Of a stretch of DNA of 64,000 nt, positions 1-8,058 are shown one piece after another. The stretch is from Acidobacteriaceae bacterium (GTDB lineage Bacteria; Acidobacteriota; Terriglobia; Terriglobales; Acidobacteriaceae). The notes under the pieces were generated by a model. It made no database searches. It was not told the origin of the DNA and worked only from the letters and a program-made list of their open reading frames with translations. A program made the translations under genes and the position numbers. The DNA lies in contig JASHNW010000104.1 of NCBI GenBank assembly GCA_030041435.1, positions 21,342 to 85,341 on the forward strand, written 5' to 3'. Numbering within the stretch: position 1 is the first letter of the stretch; each line of letters opens with the position of its first letter.

Positions 1-1583
1 GAGGACTGGCCCTCCGCATCGGCGCCGGGCAAAGCGGGCCGGAACCTCGCCTGCGCGTCTGCCTCCGGCAGCAGCACGGCAATGTCGTTCGCCGGCTTGC
101 CCTGCCGCAGCAGCCAGCTCATGCGCGCCAGATAGCGCGTCACGTCGGGCATCGCCATCCACCAGGGATTGTGGTTATTGAAGACCGCCGCCGCGTAAAA
201 CGACCACCCCGGATCGCCGGCGGACGGCGGCGAATACGGCCAGCCGTGCCCCATCAGCTGATTGATCCCCTGCAAAAAAAACGTGTCGGCCTCGGCCTTC
301 ATGTCCAGCGGCGTGGCGCGGAAGGGCGGTGAGTGCAGCCACGTCCAGGTCTCCGACGACGTGACCGGCCGCCCGTAGAGATGGCTCGCCGAAGTCACCC
401 AGCGTGTGTAGGAAAACGGCCCGTGCCATTGCGAGCCTTCGCCCTCAGGCAGGTCGACGCGCTGGTTGCTCGACAGCGTCACCGCCGGCACGCCGTAGCT
501 CTGCGAGCGGAACTCGGTGTGGTGCGCGCGCGCCCAGGCGTTGATGGCGGCCAGATAGTTCTCGTCGATCAGCTCCGTCAGCGTGCGCGCCCAGTCGTAG
601 CGCAGATCGGCGGCGCGCTCGTCCGTGCCCGCGGCCAGCTCCGGCAGGTACGGGGTGAGATCGTAGCCGCGACGCCTGCGGAACTGCGTCAGAAAATCGG
701 GCGTCCAGTCCGCGCCGTACACTTCGAGGCTGTCGCTGAAGACCGAATACGGCGGATGATCGCCGAACGCTGCGACCAGGGGCGCGGCGACATTTTTCAG
801 GTGATCCTGCACCGCCTGCGCGCTGAAGTGATCGATGACGAAGCCCTCCGCGCCCGCCGCCGCCCGCTTCACCTGCTGCCCGGTGCGGCTGGAGATGAAG
901 AACAGCACGACGTGGTCGCCGGTGAGGCCCGCGGGCAGATGGATCCGCCACGATCCTCCACCGGCGGCTGACTGCTGACCACCGGCTGCCAGCTGCTGCG
1001 CGTGCTCCGCATCGTAGTGTTCCGGCGTGCCCGCCGCCAGAAACGCCGCCAGCAGCTGCTCGCCATTTTCCAGCGCCGGCGCCGCCACGGAATCGTCGCC
1101 CTCCGGCGCCGCAGTCGCCGCCACGCGCAGGTCGCTCGACGCTTCCGTGACCGGGACCCACGCCCCTCCGTAGGGCCACCCGCTGCCCAGCGTGATGCTC
1201 ACCCGCATGCCTAGCGACTGGCCGGTCTTCGCCGCATAGGAGACCATGCGCAGAAACTCCGGCGAAAGGAACGGCAGGTTGCGAAAGCCGGTTTGCGGGT
1301 CGTCCAGCGCCAGCGGATACACCGGCTGAATTTCGACGCCGCCGATGCCTCCGGCCTGCATGGTGCGCAGCTCGCGCGCCAGCTCGTCCGGCTCCACTGC
1401 CGGGCCGAACCACCACCAGCGCATCATGGGGCGCGCATCTTCCGGCGGCGCAGCGAAGCCGCGCCTCACCGCATCCAGAGACGCGGACTGGCCTGAAGTG
1501 CGGGGCTGTTGCGCCCACCCCGCGCCCGCTGTCACAGCAAGGCCGGCCGCCAGGCACGCCAGACAATGCCAAATTCTGAACAC
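1..1583 (-). CDS. GH106 alpha-L-rhamnosidase, N-terminal part (cut by window edge)
   Basis: Exported glycoside hydrolase expected to release L-rhamnose from plant or bacterial glycans. The frame is open from a GTG at 1583 to base 1, about 527 codons, and the C-terminus lies outside the window. An AGGAGG seven bases upstream fixes the GTG. Residues 1-25 form a signal peptide (hydrophobic LACLAAGLAVTAGAG, then WAQ). Residues 51-61 read RPMMRWWWFGP, followed by a stretch ending GGIGGVEIQPVYPL; this is the N-terminal signature of the GH106 family. Later VFSDSLEVYG and RRRGYDL fit the same (beta/alpha)8 domain. A short GGQQSAAGGGS stretch near residue 210 looks like an in-frame stutter insertion. 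Family assignment is confident; the precise substrate is not known. Confidence 0.85.
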   Translation of the reverse strand, partial: MFRIWHCLACLAAGLAVTAGAGWAQQPRTSGQSASLDAVRRGFAAPPEDARPMMRWWWFGPAVEPDELARELRTMQAGGIGGVEIQPVYPLALDDPQTGFRNLPFLSPEFLRMVSYAAKTGQSLGMRVSITLGSGWPYGGAWVPVTEASSDLRVAATAAPEGDDSVAAPALENGEQLLAAFLAAGTPEHYDAEHAQQLAAGGQQSAAGGGSWRIHLPAGLTGDHVVLFFISSRTGQQVKRAAAGAEGFVIDHFSAQAVQDHLKNVAAPLVAAFGDHPPYSVFSDSLEVYGADWTPDFLTQFRRRRGYDLTPYLPELAAGTDERAADLRYDWARTLTELIDENYLAAINAWARAHHTEFRSQSYGVPAVTLSSNQRVDLPEGEGSQWHGPFSYTRWVTSASHLYGRPVTSSETWTWLHSPPFRATPLDMKAEADTFFLQGINQLMGHGWPYSPPSAGDPGWSFYAAAVFNNHNPWWMAMPDVTRYLARMSWLLRQGKPANDIAVLLPEADAQARFRPALPGADAEGQS

Positions 1584-1664
1584 CGGGCAACCTCCTCGCA
1601 CGCGGTCCATCCTAACTCCTGGCGGAGGTCAGACCGGTTTTTCTGGCCTGAAACAAAGTCCCTA

Positions 1665-1694
1665 TTGACAAATATCATTTGGCTTTTGTACTGT
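1665..1694 (+). promoter_or_regulatory. Sigma-70-like promoter sequence
   Basis: TTGACA at 1665-1670 matches the -35 consensus exactly and is followed 18 bases later by TACTGT at 1689-1694. The stretch is more AT-rich than its surroundings. It points rightward into the decayed receptor fragment, so it may be a leftover or chance site. Confidence 0.35.
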
Positions 1695-1718
1695 CCAGGC
1701 GTTGCATTTGGACGCTTG

Positions 1719-2550
1719 CGTTCGATCCCCCTGAGCCCGCGACGCCCGCCAATGTGGCCATCCTGCAGACCTACTTCCCCAGCGCCCCGGCTCCGGCGTA
1801 CTTCCAACAGGCGGCGGGCGTGAGCACTTCGGCCACCATCGAGCAGATGCTGAAAGCCTTTCCGCAATAGAGCGGCCTCAGCGATACGTGGGGGAATGTC
1901 GGCAATTTCAGCTACAACTCGCTGCAGGTCACTCTGCAGCAGCAGATGCGCCACGGCCTGAACTTCAACGTGAACTACACCTTCGCGAAGAATATTGGAG
2001 ACGACGGCACCTTCCGCAGCGGCTTCGCTGTTCCGGCGGCGGCCCTTTCCGGAGGCGGTCACGCCTAAAAAATGGACCGCATCGACCGTTCGCTGACTGC
2101 GGACAATATCACCCACACCCTGCATGCCTCGTTCGCAGGACATAACGCGCGCATCAACGCTCGTGGGGCAAAGGGCCCAGCGGCTATCAGGCGACGCAGC
2201 TGGGGAAGGTTCAGTACATCGATCCGGCCGCCTTCGCGACGCCGCAGAACCTCTCCTCATTCTCGGGCAGCCCGGAATATCTCATCGGCAATGCTCCTCG
2301 CACCGCCGCCTATGGCCTCACCGGTCCTTCCAGCTGGGACTGGGACGCCGGTCTGCGGCGCACCTTCCCCATCCACGAGAGTCTGGCATTCGTCTTCGAG
2401 GCGGATTGCGTGGACCTCTGGAACCACGTGAATTTCAGCGCGCCGAGTTCGTCCAATCTCAACTGGTCGTCGGGATCCACCTCCTTCGGAACGGTCACCG
2501 GCGCTTCCAACAACCGCGACTGGCAGTTCGCCGGGCATATTAACTTCTGA
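1719..2550 (+). pseudogene. Decayed C-terminal fragment of an Oar-type TonB-dependent receptor
   Basis: Translation in one frame gives ANVAILQTYFPSAP, FSYNSLQVTLQQQM, LNFNVNYTFAKN, FRSGFAVPA and DRIDRSLT, phrases typical of the beta-barrel of acidobacterial TonB receptors. Two stops interrupt this frame, TAG at 1868 and TAA at 2066. Near 2147-2185 the homology jumps to another frame, continuing GYQATQLGKVQYIDPAAF, then RTFPIHESLAFVFEAD, and ends DWQFAGHINF at 2550. The jump is probably a deletion of part of the barrel. The N-terminal carboxypeptidase-like and plug domains are absent. An intact receptor of the same broad class lies at 51203-54727, but the two are clearly different proteins. 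Confidence 0.8.
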
Positions 2551-2630
2551 CCTTTGTCAACTTATGCCCCCGGTTCGGTGCGCGGACGCAGGCGGCGAAG
2601 CACGTCGTGCTAACCGGTTTTGGAGATGAA

Positions 2631-2673
2631 TGGCGGACCTGACCGGGATCGAACCGTCGACCTCATCGTTGCG
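2631..2673 (-). other. tRNA 3' fragment, probable att site remnant
   Basis: On the minus strand this reads as the 3' part of a tRNA, from the anticodon loop through a T-loop (TTCGATC) to an encoded CCA. Bases 2644-2673 match bases 6450-6479 inside the intact tRNA-Ala gene at 29 of 30 positions in the same orientation. The 5' half of the tRNA is missing and the T-stem is imperfectly paired, so it is not a working tRNA. It is the expected scar at the far end of an element integrated into the 3' end of the tRNA-Ala gene. Confidence 0.65.
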
Positions 2674-3051
2674 GATTCTGCGGGTGAAACCGGACCGAGA
2701 AGCACCGGACGATACCCAATGATAGAGAGAGGCAGTGTTCATACGGCTTCCGTGCATATCCGCAGCCTTTCCTGAATCCACTCCATGAAGCCGCCGACAT
2801 CCACCTGCGGTCCGAAACCCTTCGGCATGAGGATGAGCAGTACCGGCGTGACGAGGCTCATCCCGATACTCGCGGCTATGGTAACTCGGGAATGACGCAA
2901 CACTGCGTCCGGAGAACGGCGATACCAGCCTTCCAGGCGCCTGTAACCACAGTAACCAGACATATAAATTTGTGGCAGAGAGAGTTATTACTGATATATT
3001 GCGCTTCTAAACAATCACATCTTTCCTGAAGGTTGTTGACAGAGGTGTCCT
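2674..3051. other. Gene-poor stretch upstream of the MACPF gene
   Basis: Bases from about 2950 to 3030 are noticeably AT-rich compared with the rest of the window, as expected of a promoter region, but I cannot place a convincing -35/-10 pair. A 74-codon minus-strand frame at 2739-2963 contains one hydrophobic stretch (IGMSLVTPVLLILM); I do not recognise it and do not call it a gene. Confidence 0.4.
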
Positions 3052-6000
3052 GTGCCGATTCATGCTGCGCCTGCCGCTGAGTTAACGGATAAAGACAACG
3101 AACTGCTGCGGCGCCTCCTGAAGCTGATGGACGCCGATGCTTCCTATTCAAAGATTGCCGGGCAGGGCATCGGCAACGTGGCCAGTCTGCGCGATGTGGT
3201 CGCCGACGATTCCCTGCGCGAGAATCTGGCGAAAGCACTCGAAGGCGACGGCGCAACGCTGGGCGATAAGCGCGTGGCGCAGATGTTTCGAAAAACAAAT
3301 GGAGGGCAACTGGAATCTTTGCTGGCGGACGTCGACCGCACGGTGAAAAAAGAGCGCATCCGCCCGCGGGTCAACAAGGAGCTGGAGAAGTATCTGGGCG
3401 AAAAAGGGTTCGGTCCCGAACTGATGCCCGTATTCGAGAGCCATGGCATCACCTCACCCGCTGCGTTGTATCGCGTGATCGCCGACCATAATAGCTCTGC
3501 GTACAAAAATCTCCATCAGTCGCTGGGCGAGGATACGGAAGTTGCAGGGAAGGTTTATGAAGGCTCCCCCGAACTGGCCAACGACTTAGACGAGCTTTCA
3601 GTGCCGGAAATAGAGGCGGTGCAGGACGACGTTCCACCGGACTTCCGCGAGACAGGACTGGATACGGCTGCCAAGACCCGCTACTCGCAGTTGAAGGAGG
3701 CGGTGCAGGAGGTCGATGCGCTGCGCCGGAGAGACGCCGGAGCAGCCAAAGAGCTGGCAAAGGAGGTTTCCCAGGCAACGCAGGCAAAGCTCAAGTCGAT
3801 TCTGGAGCGAGCCAACGCGCGGGAGCTGCTGAGCGTCTTCGACAAGCACGCGCCCGTCACCGTAGAGGATCTGAATACGGCGCTCAACGACGTGAGCGAA
3901 AGGCTCATCGCCGGCTCGCAGTCCGCATTCAACGCGCTCATTTACAACGAGGACCAGGTGCCGATGAGCGAGAAGGAACTGGCTGCCGCAAACCACATCC
4001 GCCGCGGTGTGCTGATCACTGCGACCGGCATTTATGAATGCAGCGGAAGCGACCTGGTGAAGGGCGCCTGCGGATGCGGCACGCCCGGCCCCTTCGAAGA
4101 AGTCGTCAGCGACTACGAAAGCGAGCAGAGCTACCAGTTTGCCGAGAAAACCGTCAAGGAGTCCTCGCACACCTATGCGACCTCGAGCAGCATCCTTGGC
4201 GGCTTCTTCAGCTCTTCCGGCATCGGCGCCGCGAGCGGAGCCTTTCAGTATGCAAAGTCGACGATGTCCAGCGAGGCTAAGGCGGAGGCCAGGCAGAGCT
4301 GGAAAGCCGTGAAGGTGAAGGAGCGCAGCATCTATGCGCCGAAGGCCGTTCTCACGCTGCCTCGCGAGCGGATGGAACTGTCGCGCACCGCCCTGCGCTA
4401 TCTGAAGCAGATTGCCGTGGCGGATCCGGCCAGGCGCGCCGAGTATGCAAGACTCTTTCTGGCCAATTTTGGCGGGCATGTTTTTCGCTCTTTCACCCTC
4501 GGCGGACGGTACAGCTATGTGGCCAGGGCGGAATCTGCGAATCAAACCACCTATCAGGAACTGGAATCGGCGCTCAGCGAGGCTCAGAAGAAAGCAGGAT
4601 CGATCGCCGGTGGTTTCTTCGGCAAGTTTCTGCTGGGCGGCTCGTCGGCGCACGAGGATGAGACCACGGAAACCTCGGCAACCAGCATGACCACAACCGT
4701 CGGCAAGCAGAAGCAGACTGTGACCGTGAATATTTCCGTGCGTGGCGGGCTGCAGGAGATGCCGCTCGACCAGTGGAAGCAGAGCCTGCTGATCGACAAG
4801 TGGTGGCGCGTGATCGACCGCAGAGAGGCCATCGCGGTCTGGGATCTGCTGCGCGCGGCAAGTGTCCCGGGGTGGAGTACGAAGGAGCGCGACGATCTGG
4901 CCATGCTGCTCGAACGCGTGTGGGTGCGGGATGTCTTCCTCGCCTCGCTGGCCGAGTCGAAGATGGCAGGCTTTGAGAAGTTTGCCCGCATGCTAAAAAT
5001 GCAGCCGCGAACCGTAGAAGGGCTGGAGGACATGTTGCGCGATCATGCGCTCCGCGCTGTGGCGCCGCAGATGCTTCTGCGCTGTGTGACCGTGACCACT
5101 GCTCAGGAGTCACGGGGCGGCGAAATGGTCGTTACGCTGCCGGAGTCATGGAAGATTCTCTGCGGCGGCGGAGGGACGCTCGAGAACACCAGTCACGTGC
5201 TGATTGAGAGCTATCCGATGAAAGTGACGGCTCCCGATGGGAAAGTCAGCTGGAGATGGCACCTGAAGACGATGGCTGCGGCCTGCGCCGATGGCCGCGA
5301 CACTTGCTCCCATGGCAAGCCGCCCCGCGCGCCGTTTGCCAGGCTCACCATTGGACTGATTCTGCTGTTTGACCCGCAGGATGCGTGGGATGTGGAGCTG
5401 TTTCCGCGCAGAGTATCGGCCGAGGAGATGAAGCAGGAGATCCCGGTGGAATGCCCCTCGGGCTATGTGCTGACCGGAGGCGGCTTGCGCATTGATTATT
5501 ACGGCAGACCCGCGATTACCGGCAGTGGTTTTCGACTGGCTCAGGCTCAGGATGCGGCAGAAGGGATTCCGCTGCAGAATTATTGGGTCAAGACGCACAA
5601 TATGGAGACCCACCACGACGGTGACGAAAACTTCAGGGTGAAACATTCTCTGACGGCCTATGCCATTGGCGTCCGGGCGGCCAATGGTGCTCCACTCCAG
5701 CCGGTGTATACCACCGAGTTGAGCAGCAGCAAAGAACGCCATCCCAATAAAGAACTGATGCACCGGCCCGTTGCAAACAGCTCGACGATGATTGGCGGCG
5801 GGGCATGGGTCACTGGCGAGAGGAGCTTTCTCTCCTGGAGCCTGCCCGTGTTTGAAAACAGCGGGCGCAAAATGTGGAAGGCGTATAGCGCCGACCGCGC
5901 CAACATGGGCGATGAGGAACAGATCCAGATTGTGACCATCGGCCTGAAAAATGTCGAAACAAGTATCGATACAAGCCCCCTGCCGCTCGAATACTCGTTC

Positions 6001-6201
6001 AGGGATCTGTTCGAGGTCTGGAACGAGAAGCAGGACGGCAAGGTAATCAGGGAGGAGCCCGCGGAAGACCCCCGAAGAGCGGGCCGCCCCCTCCGGCCTC
6101 GCCCCGGGCACCCGCCCAACCTGCCTAACGGCGGGAGCATCGCCGTCCCAGCTCGCCGCATCAACCCGGCCGGTCCGGACGGCGGTGTGGAAGTAAGGTA
6201 G
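3052..6201 (+). CDS. MACPF (perforin-like) domain protein with three C-terminal repeat modules
   Basis: Large protein (1049 aa), probably pore-forming. Residues 1-310 are mainly alpha-helical with no signal peptide or membrane segment. Residues about 320-600 look like a MACPF domain: NFGGHVFRSFTLGG at 472-485 fits the signature Y/F-G-[T]-H-x6-GG, and VNISVRGG followed by W..SLL and WWRVIDR matches the conserved end of the domain. The usual Thr of the GTH motif is Gly here. From about 690 on, three modules each contain a GGG core (CGGGG at 704, TGGG at 808, IGGG at 914), spaced 105-106 residues apart; these probably form a beta-rich targeting region. The last 50 residues are Pro/Arg-rich. The start is GTG at 3052 behind AGAGGTG. 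The gene is isolated inside a tRNA-flanked islet. Target cell and secretion route are unknown. Confidence 0.75.
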   Translation: MPIHAAPAAELTDKDNELLRRLLKLMDADASYSKIAGQGIGNVASLRDVVADDSLRENLAKALEGDGATLGDKRVAQMFRKTNGGQLESLLADVDRTVKKERIRPRVNKELEKYLGEKGFGPELMPVFESHGITSPAALYRVIADHNSSAYKNLHQSLGEDTEVAGKVYEGSPELANDLDELSVPEIEAVQDDVPPDFRETGLDTAAKTRYSQLKEAVQEVDALRRRDAGAAKELAKEVSQATQAKLKSILERANARELLSVFDKHAPVTVEDLNTALNDVSERLIAGSQSAFNALIYNEDQVPMSEKELAAANHIRRGVLITATGIYECSGSDLVKGACGCGTPGPFEEVVSDYESEQSYQFAEKTVKESSHTYATSSSILGGFFSSSGIGAASGAFQYAKSTMSSEAKAEARQSWKAVKVKERSIYAPKAVLTLPRERMELSRTALRYLKQIAVADPARRAEYARLFLANFGGHVFRSFTLGGRYSYVARAESANQTTYQELESALSEAQKKAGSIAGGFFGKFLLGGSSAHEDETTETSATSMTTTVGKQKQTVTVNISVRGGLQEMPLDQWKQSLLIDKWWRVIDRREAIAVWDLLRAASVPGWSTKERDDLAMLLERVWVRDVFLASLAESKMAGFEKFARMLKMQPRTVEGLEDMLRDHALRAVAPQMLLRCVTVTTAQESRGGEMVVTLPESWKILCGGGGTLENTSHVLIESYPMKVTAPDGKVSWRWHLKTMAAACADGRDTCSHGKPPRAPFARLTIGLILLFDPQDAWDVELFPRRVSAEEMKQEIPVECPSGYVLTGGGLRIDYYGRPAITGSGFRLAQAQDAAEGIPLQNYWVKTHNMETHHDGDENFRVKHSLTAYAIGVRAANGAPLQPVYTTELSSSKERHPNKELMHRPVANSSTMIGGGAWVTGERSFLSWSLPVFENSGRKMWKAYSADRANMGDEEQIQIVTIGLKNVETSIDTSPLPLEYSFRDLFEVWNEKQDGKVIREEPAEDPRRAGRPLRPRPGHPPNLPNGGSIAVPARRINPAGPDGGVEVR

Positions 6202-6351
6202 CCCACCACGGCAATGACGCCACGCGATCGGCTCTTCTGACTGCGGCGAAACGTTGTACGAGGCAAGGATGTCGAAGCTCGTGGGCAGGCCGGCATGAAA
6301 GGCCTCCGCGAGTCGCCGTTTGTCAGAACGGCGAAAATAACGGCCACACAT
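6200..6351 (-). pseudogene. SRAP (YedK/HMCES-like) gene, 5' fragment
   Basis: The minus strand from the ATG at 6351 encodes MCGRYFRRSDKRRLAEAFH followed by LASYNVSPQSEEPI. This is the N-terminus of the SRAP family, whose catalytic Cys2 crosslinks to abasic sites in single-stranded DNA. Homology stops after about 45 residues and the frame runs into sequence antisense to the MACPF gene, so the remaining two thirds of the protein, including the catalytic His, are lost. The cut falls at the 3' end of the MACPF gene, which suggests truncation when the neighbouring DNA arrived or was deleted. Confidence 0.7.
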
Positions 6352-6436
6352 GGCGGTCGCCACAGGGTAGCGCTCAGTGCCGACCTTCGAAAACCGAGTC
6401 GGGAGACAGAGGGGATGTCGCAAGGCGCTGATTTTA

Positions 6437-6512
6437 TGGTGGAGCTAGTCGGGATCGAACCGACGACCTCATCGTTGCGAACGATGCGCTCTCCCAGCTG
6501 AGCTATAGCCCC
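6437..6512 (-). tRNA. tRNA-Ala (anticodon CGC)
   Basis: The minus strand folds as a 76-nt tRNA including an encoded CCA. The acceptor stem GGGGCTA/TAGCTCC contains the G3-U70 pair that is the identity mark of tRNA-Ala. The anticodon arm CATCG/CGATG encloses TTCGCAA, giving anticodon CGC for GCG codons. The T-arm GTCGG TTCGATC CCGAC is intact. It lies 125 bases downstream of, and on the same strand as, a gene for an alanyl-tRNA editing protein. Confidence 0.95.
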
Positions 6513-6637
6513 ACGTGGAGGGAAAGACCTTTTTGATTTTACGGTATCTCCCGCCTGCCACGCTATCGCAAATCGCAGCTCGACACAGCAGCGCTCGCGA
6601 TAAGAACTGCCGCAGCCTGACCCACGCCTGCGTCCTG

Positions 6638-7924
6638 TTATTTCTGCGGCGGATGCTCGCTGCCGGCCGCGTTTCGTACCGCTCGCGCCAGCGAAGCGCG
6701 CAGCGAAGGCAACTCCTGCGCTGGGATGTCTCCTTGCGCGAGGTCGGGTGAACCGCCGCCACGGAAACCCCGCTCCGCCAGGGCTTCCTTCAAAACGTTG
6801 CCGCAGTTGAACTCGAAATCGAGACTGCGCGCCAGAAAGACGCGGGCCGGAGAAGTTTCTTCCGCACACAGGATGGCGACCGTGGAAGGCGCCGCCGCGG
6901 CGAGACGGGAGGCCAGCAGCTTCACGTAATCCCGATCGTGATCCTTCCAGGAGCGGTCCACGAGGCGCAGGCCGTGTTCGATGGGGACTTCGACGGCCAG
7001 GCGAGCGGCGTGATAAGCGGCGAGAGATTCACGCAGGCGCTGCCGCTCTTTGGCGCCGGCCCTGGCTTCGGCTTTCAGTCGCTCCACCGCCGCCGGGATA
7101 TCGGGTGCTCCGGCAGAGAGAGCCGCGCAGGTCTGCGCGAGGATGGCGGCATCGGCGTGCGCGGCGCGAACGGCACGCAGCCCGCAGACGAACTCCACAC
7201 GCATGCCCCGGCTCACCTTTTCCGTTCCGCGCAGCAGCAGCCCGCCGATCTGGCCGGTGGAGCGCACGTGCGTTCCTCCGCACGCGTTGCGGTCGCAGTC
7301 GGCGATCTCGACGATGCGAATCTCCCCGGCGCGCTCCGGCAGCTTGCGCAGATCTCCCGCGGCCAGCATCGTCTCAGCTTCGGCGCGCGCGACCAGGCGC
7401 ATGGCGATGGGGCGGTCTTCCCCGATGATCTGGTTCGCGATCCGTTCGACATTTTCGAGCGCGTTCGGTCCCACGGCTCCCGACGCAAGATCGATGGTGG
7501 AAACAGCGTCGCCCAGATGGAAGGATACGGTGGGCGCATGCAGCTCGCGCAGAAAGACGGCGGACAGCAGATGCTGGCCGGTGTGCTGCTGCATGTGGTC
7601 GAACCGGCGCTCCCAGTCGATTGCGGCATCGACCGCCGTACCGGCAGCCAGAGGCTTGCGCACGTAGTGCCACACTTCGCCGTGCTCGTCTTCCTCGACG
7701 GACTCGACGGGAACTTCAAGCCTCGCGCCGCTGCGCGACGTGGCGTGGAGCATGCCGGTATCGCAGGGCTGGCCGCCGCTGGTCGGATAAAACGCGGTCC
7801 GGTTGAGCGCCAGCTGCCAGACGGACTCGTCCCCGTCGCGGGAGAGCTCGCGGACATCGGTCACCGTCGCGGAGAATGCCTTCAGGAAGGAATCCGCGTA
7901 GTACAGACGCTCGGACACACGCAT
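6638..7924 (-). CDS. Alanyl-tRNA editing protein (AlaX, long form)
   Basis: Stand-alone trans-editing factor that hydrolyses Ser or Gly mischarged on tRNA-Ala. Over 428 residues it resembles the editing and C-terminal parts of alanyl-tRNA synthetase without the catalytic domain. The zinc and editing motifs are complete: HTGQH at 114-118 and CGGTH at 215-219. NRTAFYPTSGGQPCDTG at about 41-57 is the conserved N-terminal beta-barrel motif, and the C-terminal part (GGGSPDLAQG near the end) is DHHA1-like. The ATG at 7924 is chosen because AGGAG lies eight bases upstream; the frame extends further upstream without homology. The gene sits just upstream of the tRNA-Ala gene on the same strand, a suggestive functional pairing. 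Confidence 0.9.
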   Translation of the reverse strand: MRVSERLYYADSFLKAFSATVTDVRELSRDGDESVWQLALNRTAFYPTSGGQPCDTGMLHATSRSGARLEVPVESVEEDEHGEVWHYVRKPLAAGTAVDAAIDWERRFDHMQQHTGQHLLSAVFLRELHAPTVSFHLGDAVSTIDLASGAVGPNALENVERIANQIIGEDRPIAMRLVARAEAETMLAAGDLRKLPERAGEIRIVEIADCDRNACGGTHVRSTGQIGGLLLRGTEKVSRGMRVEFVCGLRAVRAAHADAAILAQTCAALSAGAPDIPAAVERLKAEARAGAKERQRLRESLAAYHAARLAVEVPIEHGLRLVDRSWKDHDRDYVKLLASRLAAAAPSTVAILCAEETSPARVFLARSLDFEFNCGNVLKEALAERGFRGGGSPDLAQGDIPAQELPSLRASLARAVRNAAGSEHPPQK

Positions 7925-8058
7925 TCTCTCAACTCCTGATCTGGCGGAACGCAATGCGAAAGCCGGGCCAGATAGATCCGGAAGGCCGGGGCAGCCCGCA
8001 TATAGTCTAGTCGAGTGCAGCACCATGCAGGATGACCATCCGGGAACCTGTCTGATCA

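Larger units (their letters stand above)
2631..6512. mobile_element. Putative 3.8-kb islet integrated at tRNA-Ala, carrying a MACPF gene
   Basis: The segment is bounded on one side by the complete tRNA-Ala gene (6437-6512) and on the other by a near-identical 3' tRNA fragment (2644-2673) in direct orientation, the usual geometry of tRNA-targeted integration. The contents are a single large MACPF-domain gene and the 5' fragment of an SRAP gene. No integrase or transposase is recognisable inside, so the element is either a decayed remnant or was mobilised by proteins encoded elsewhere. The boundaries are inferred from the repeats. Confidence 0.5.

Noticed and set aside
445..1590. A 381-codon minus-strand frame overlapping the rhamnosidase
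   Set aside because: Its composition is Arg/Gly/Ala-rich with no family resemblance. The other minus frame from the GTG at 1583 gives a signal peptide and GH106 motifs and has an AGGAGG.
2739..2963. A 74-codon minus-strand ORF in the islet
   Set aside because: No homology recognised and no ribosome-binding site; a single hydrophobic stretch is not enough evidence.
5146..6423. A 425-codon minus-strand frame antisense to the MACPF gene
   Set aside because: Only its first 60 or so codons after 6351 have homology (SRAP fragment). The rest is antisense to a well-supported gene.
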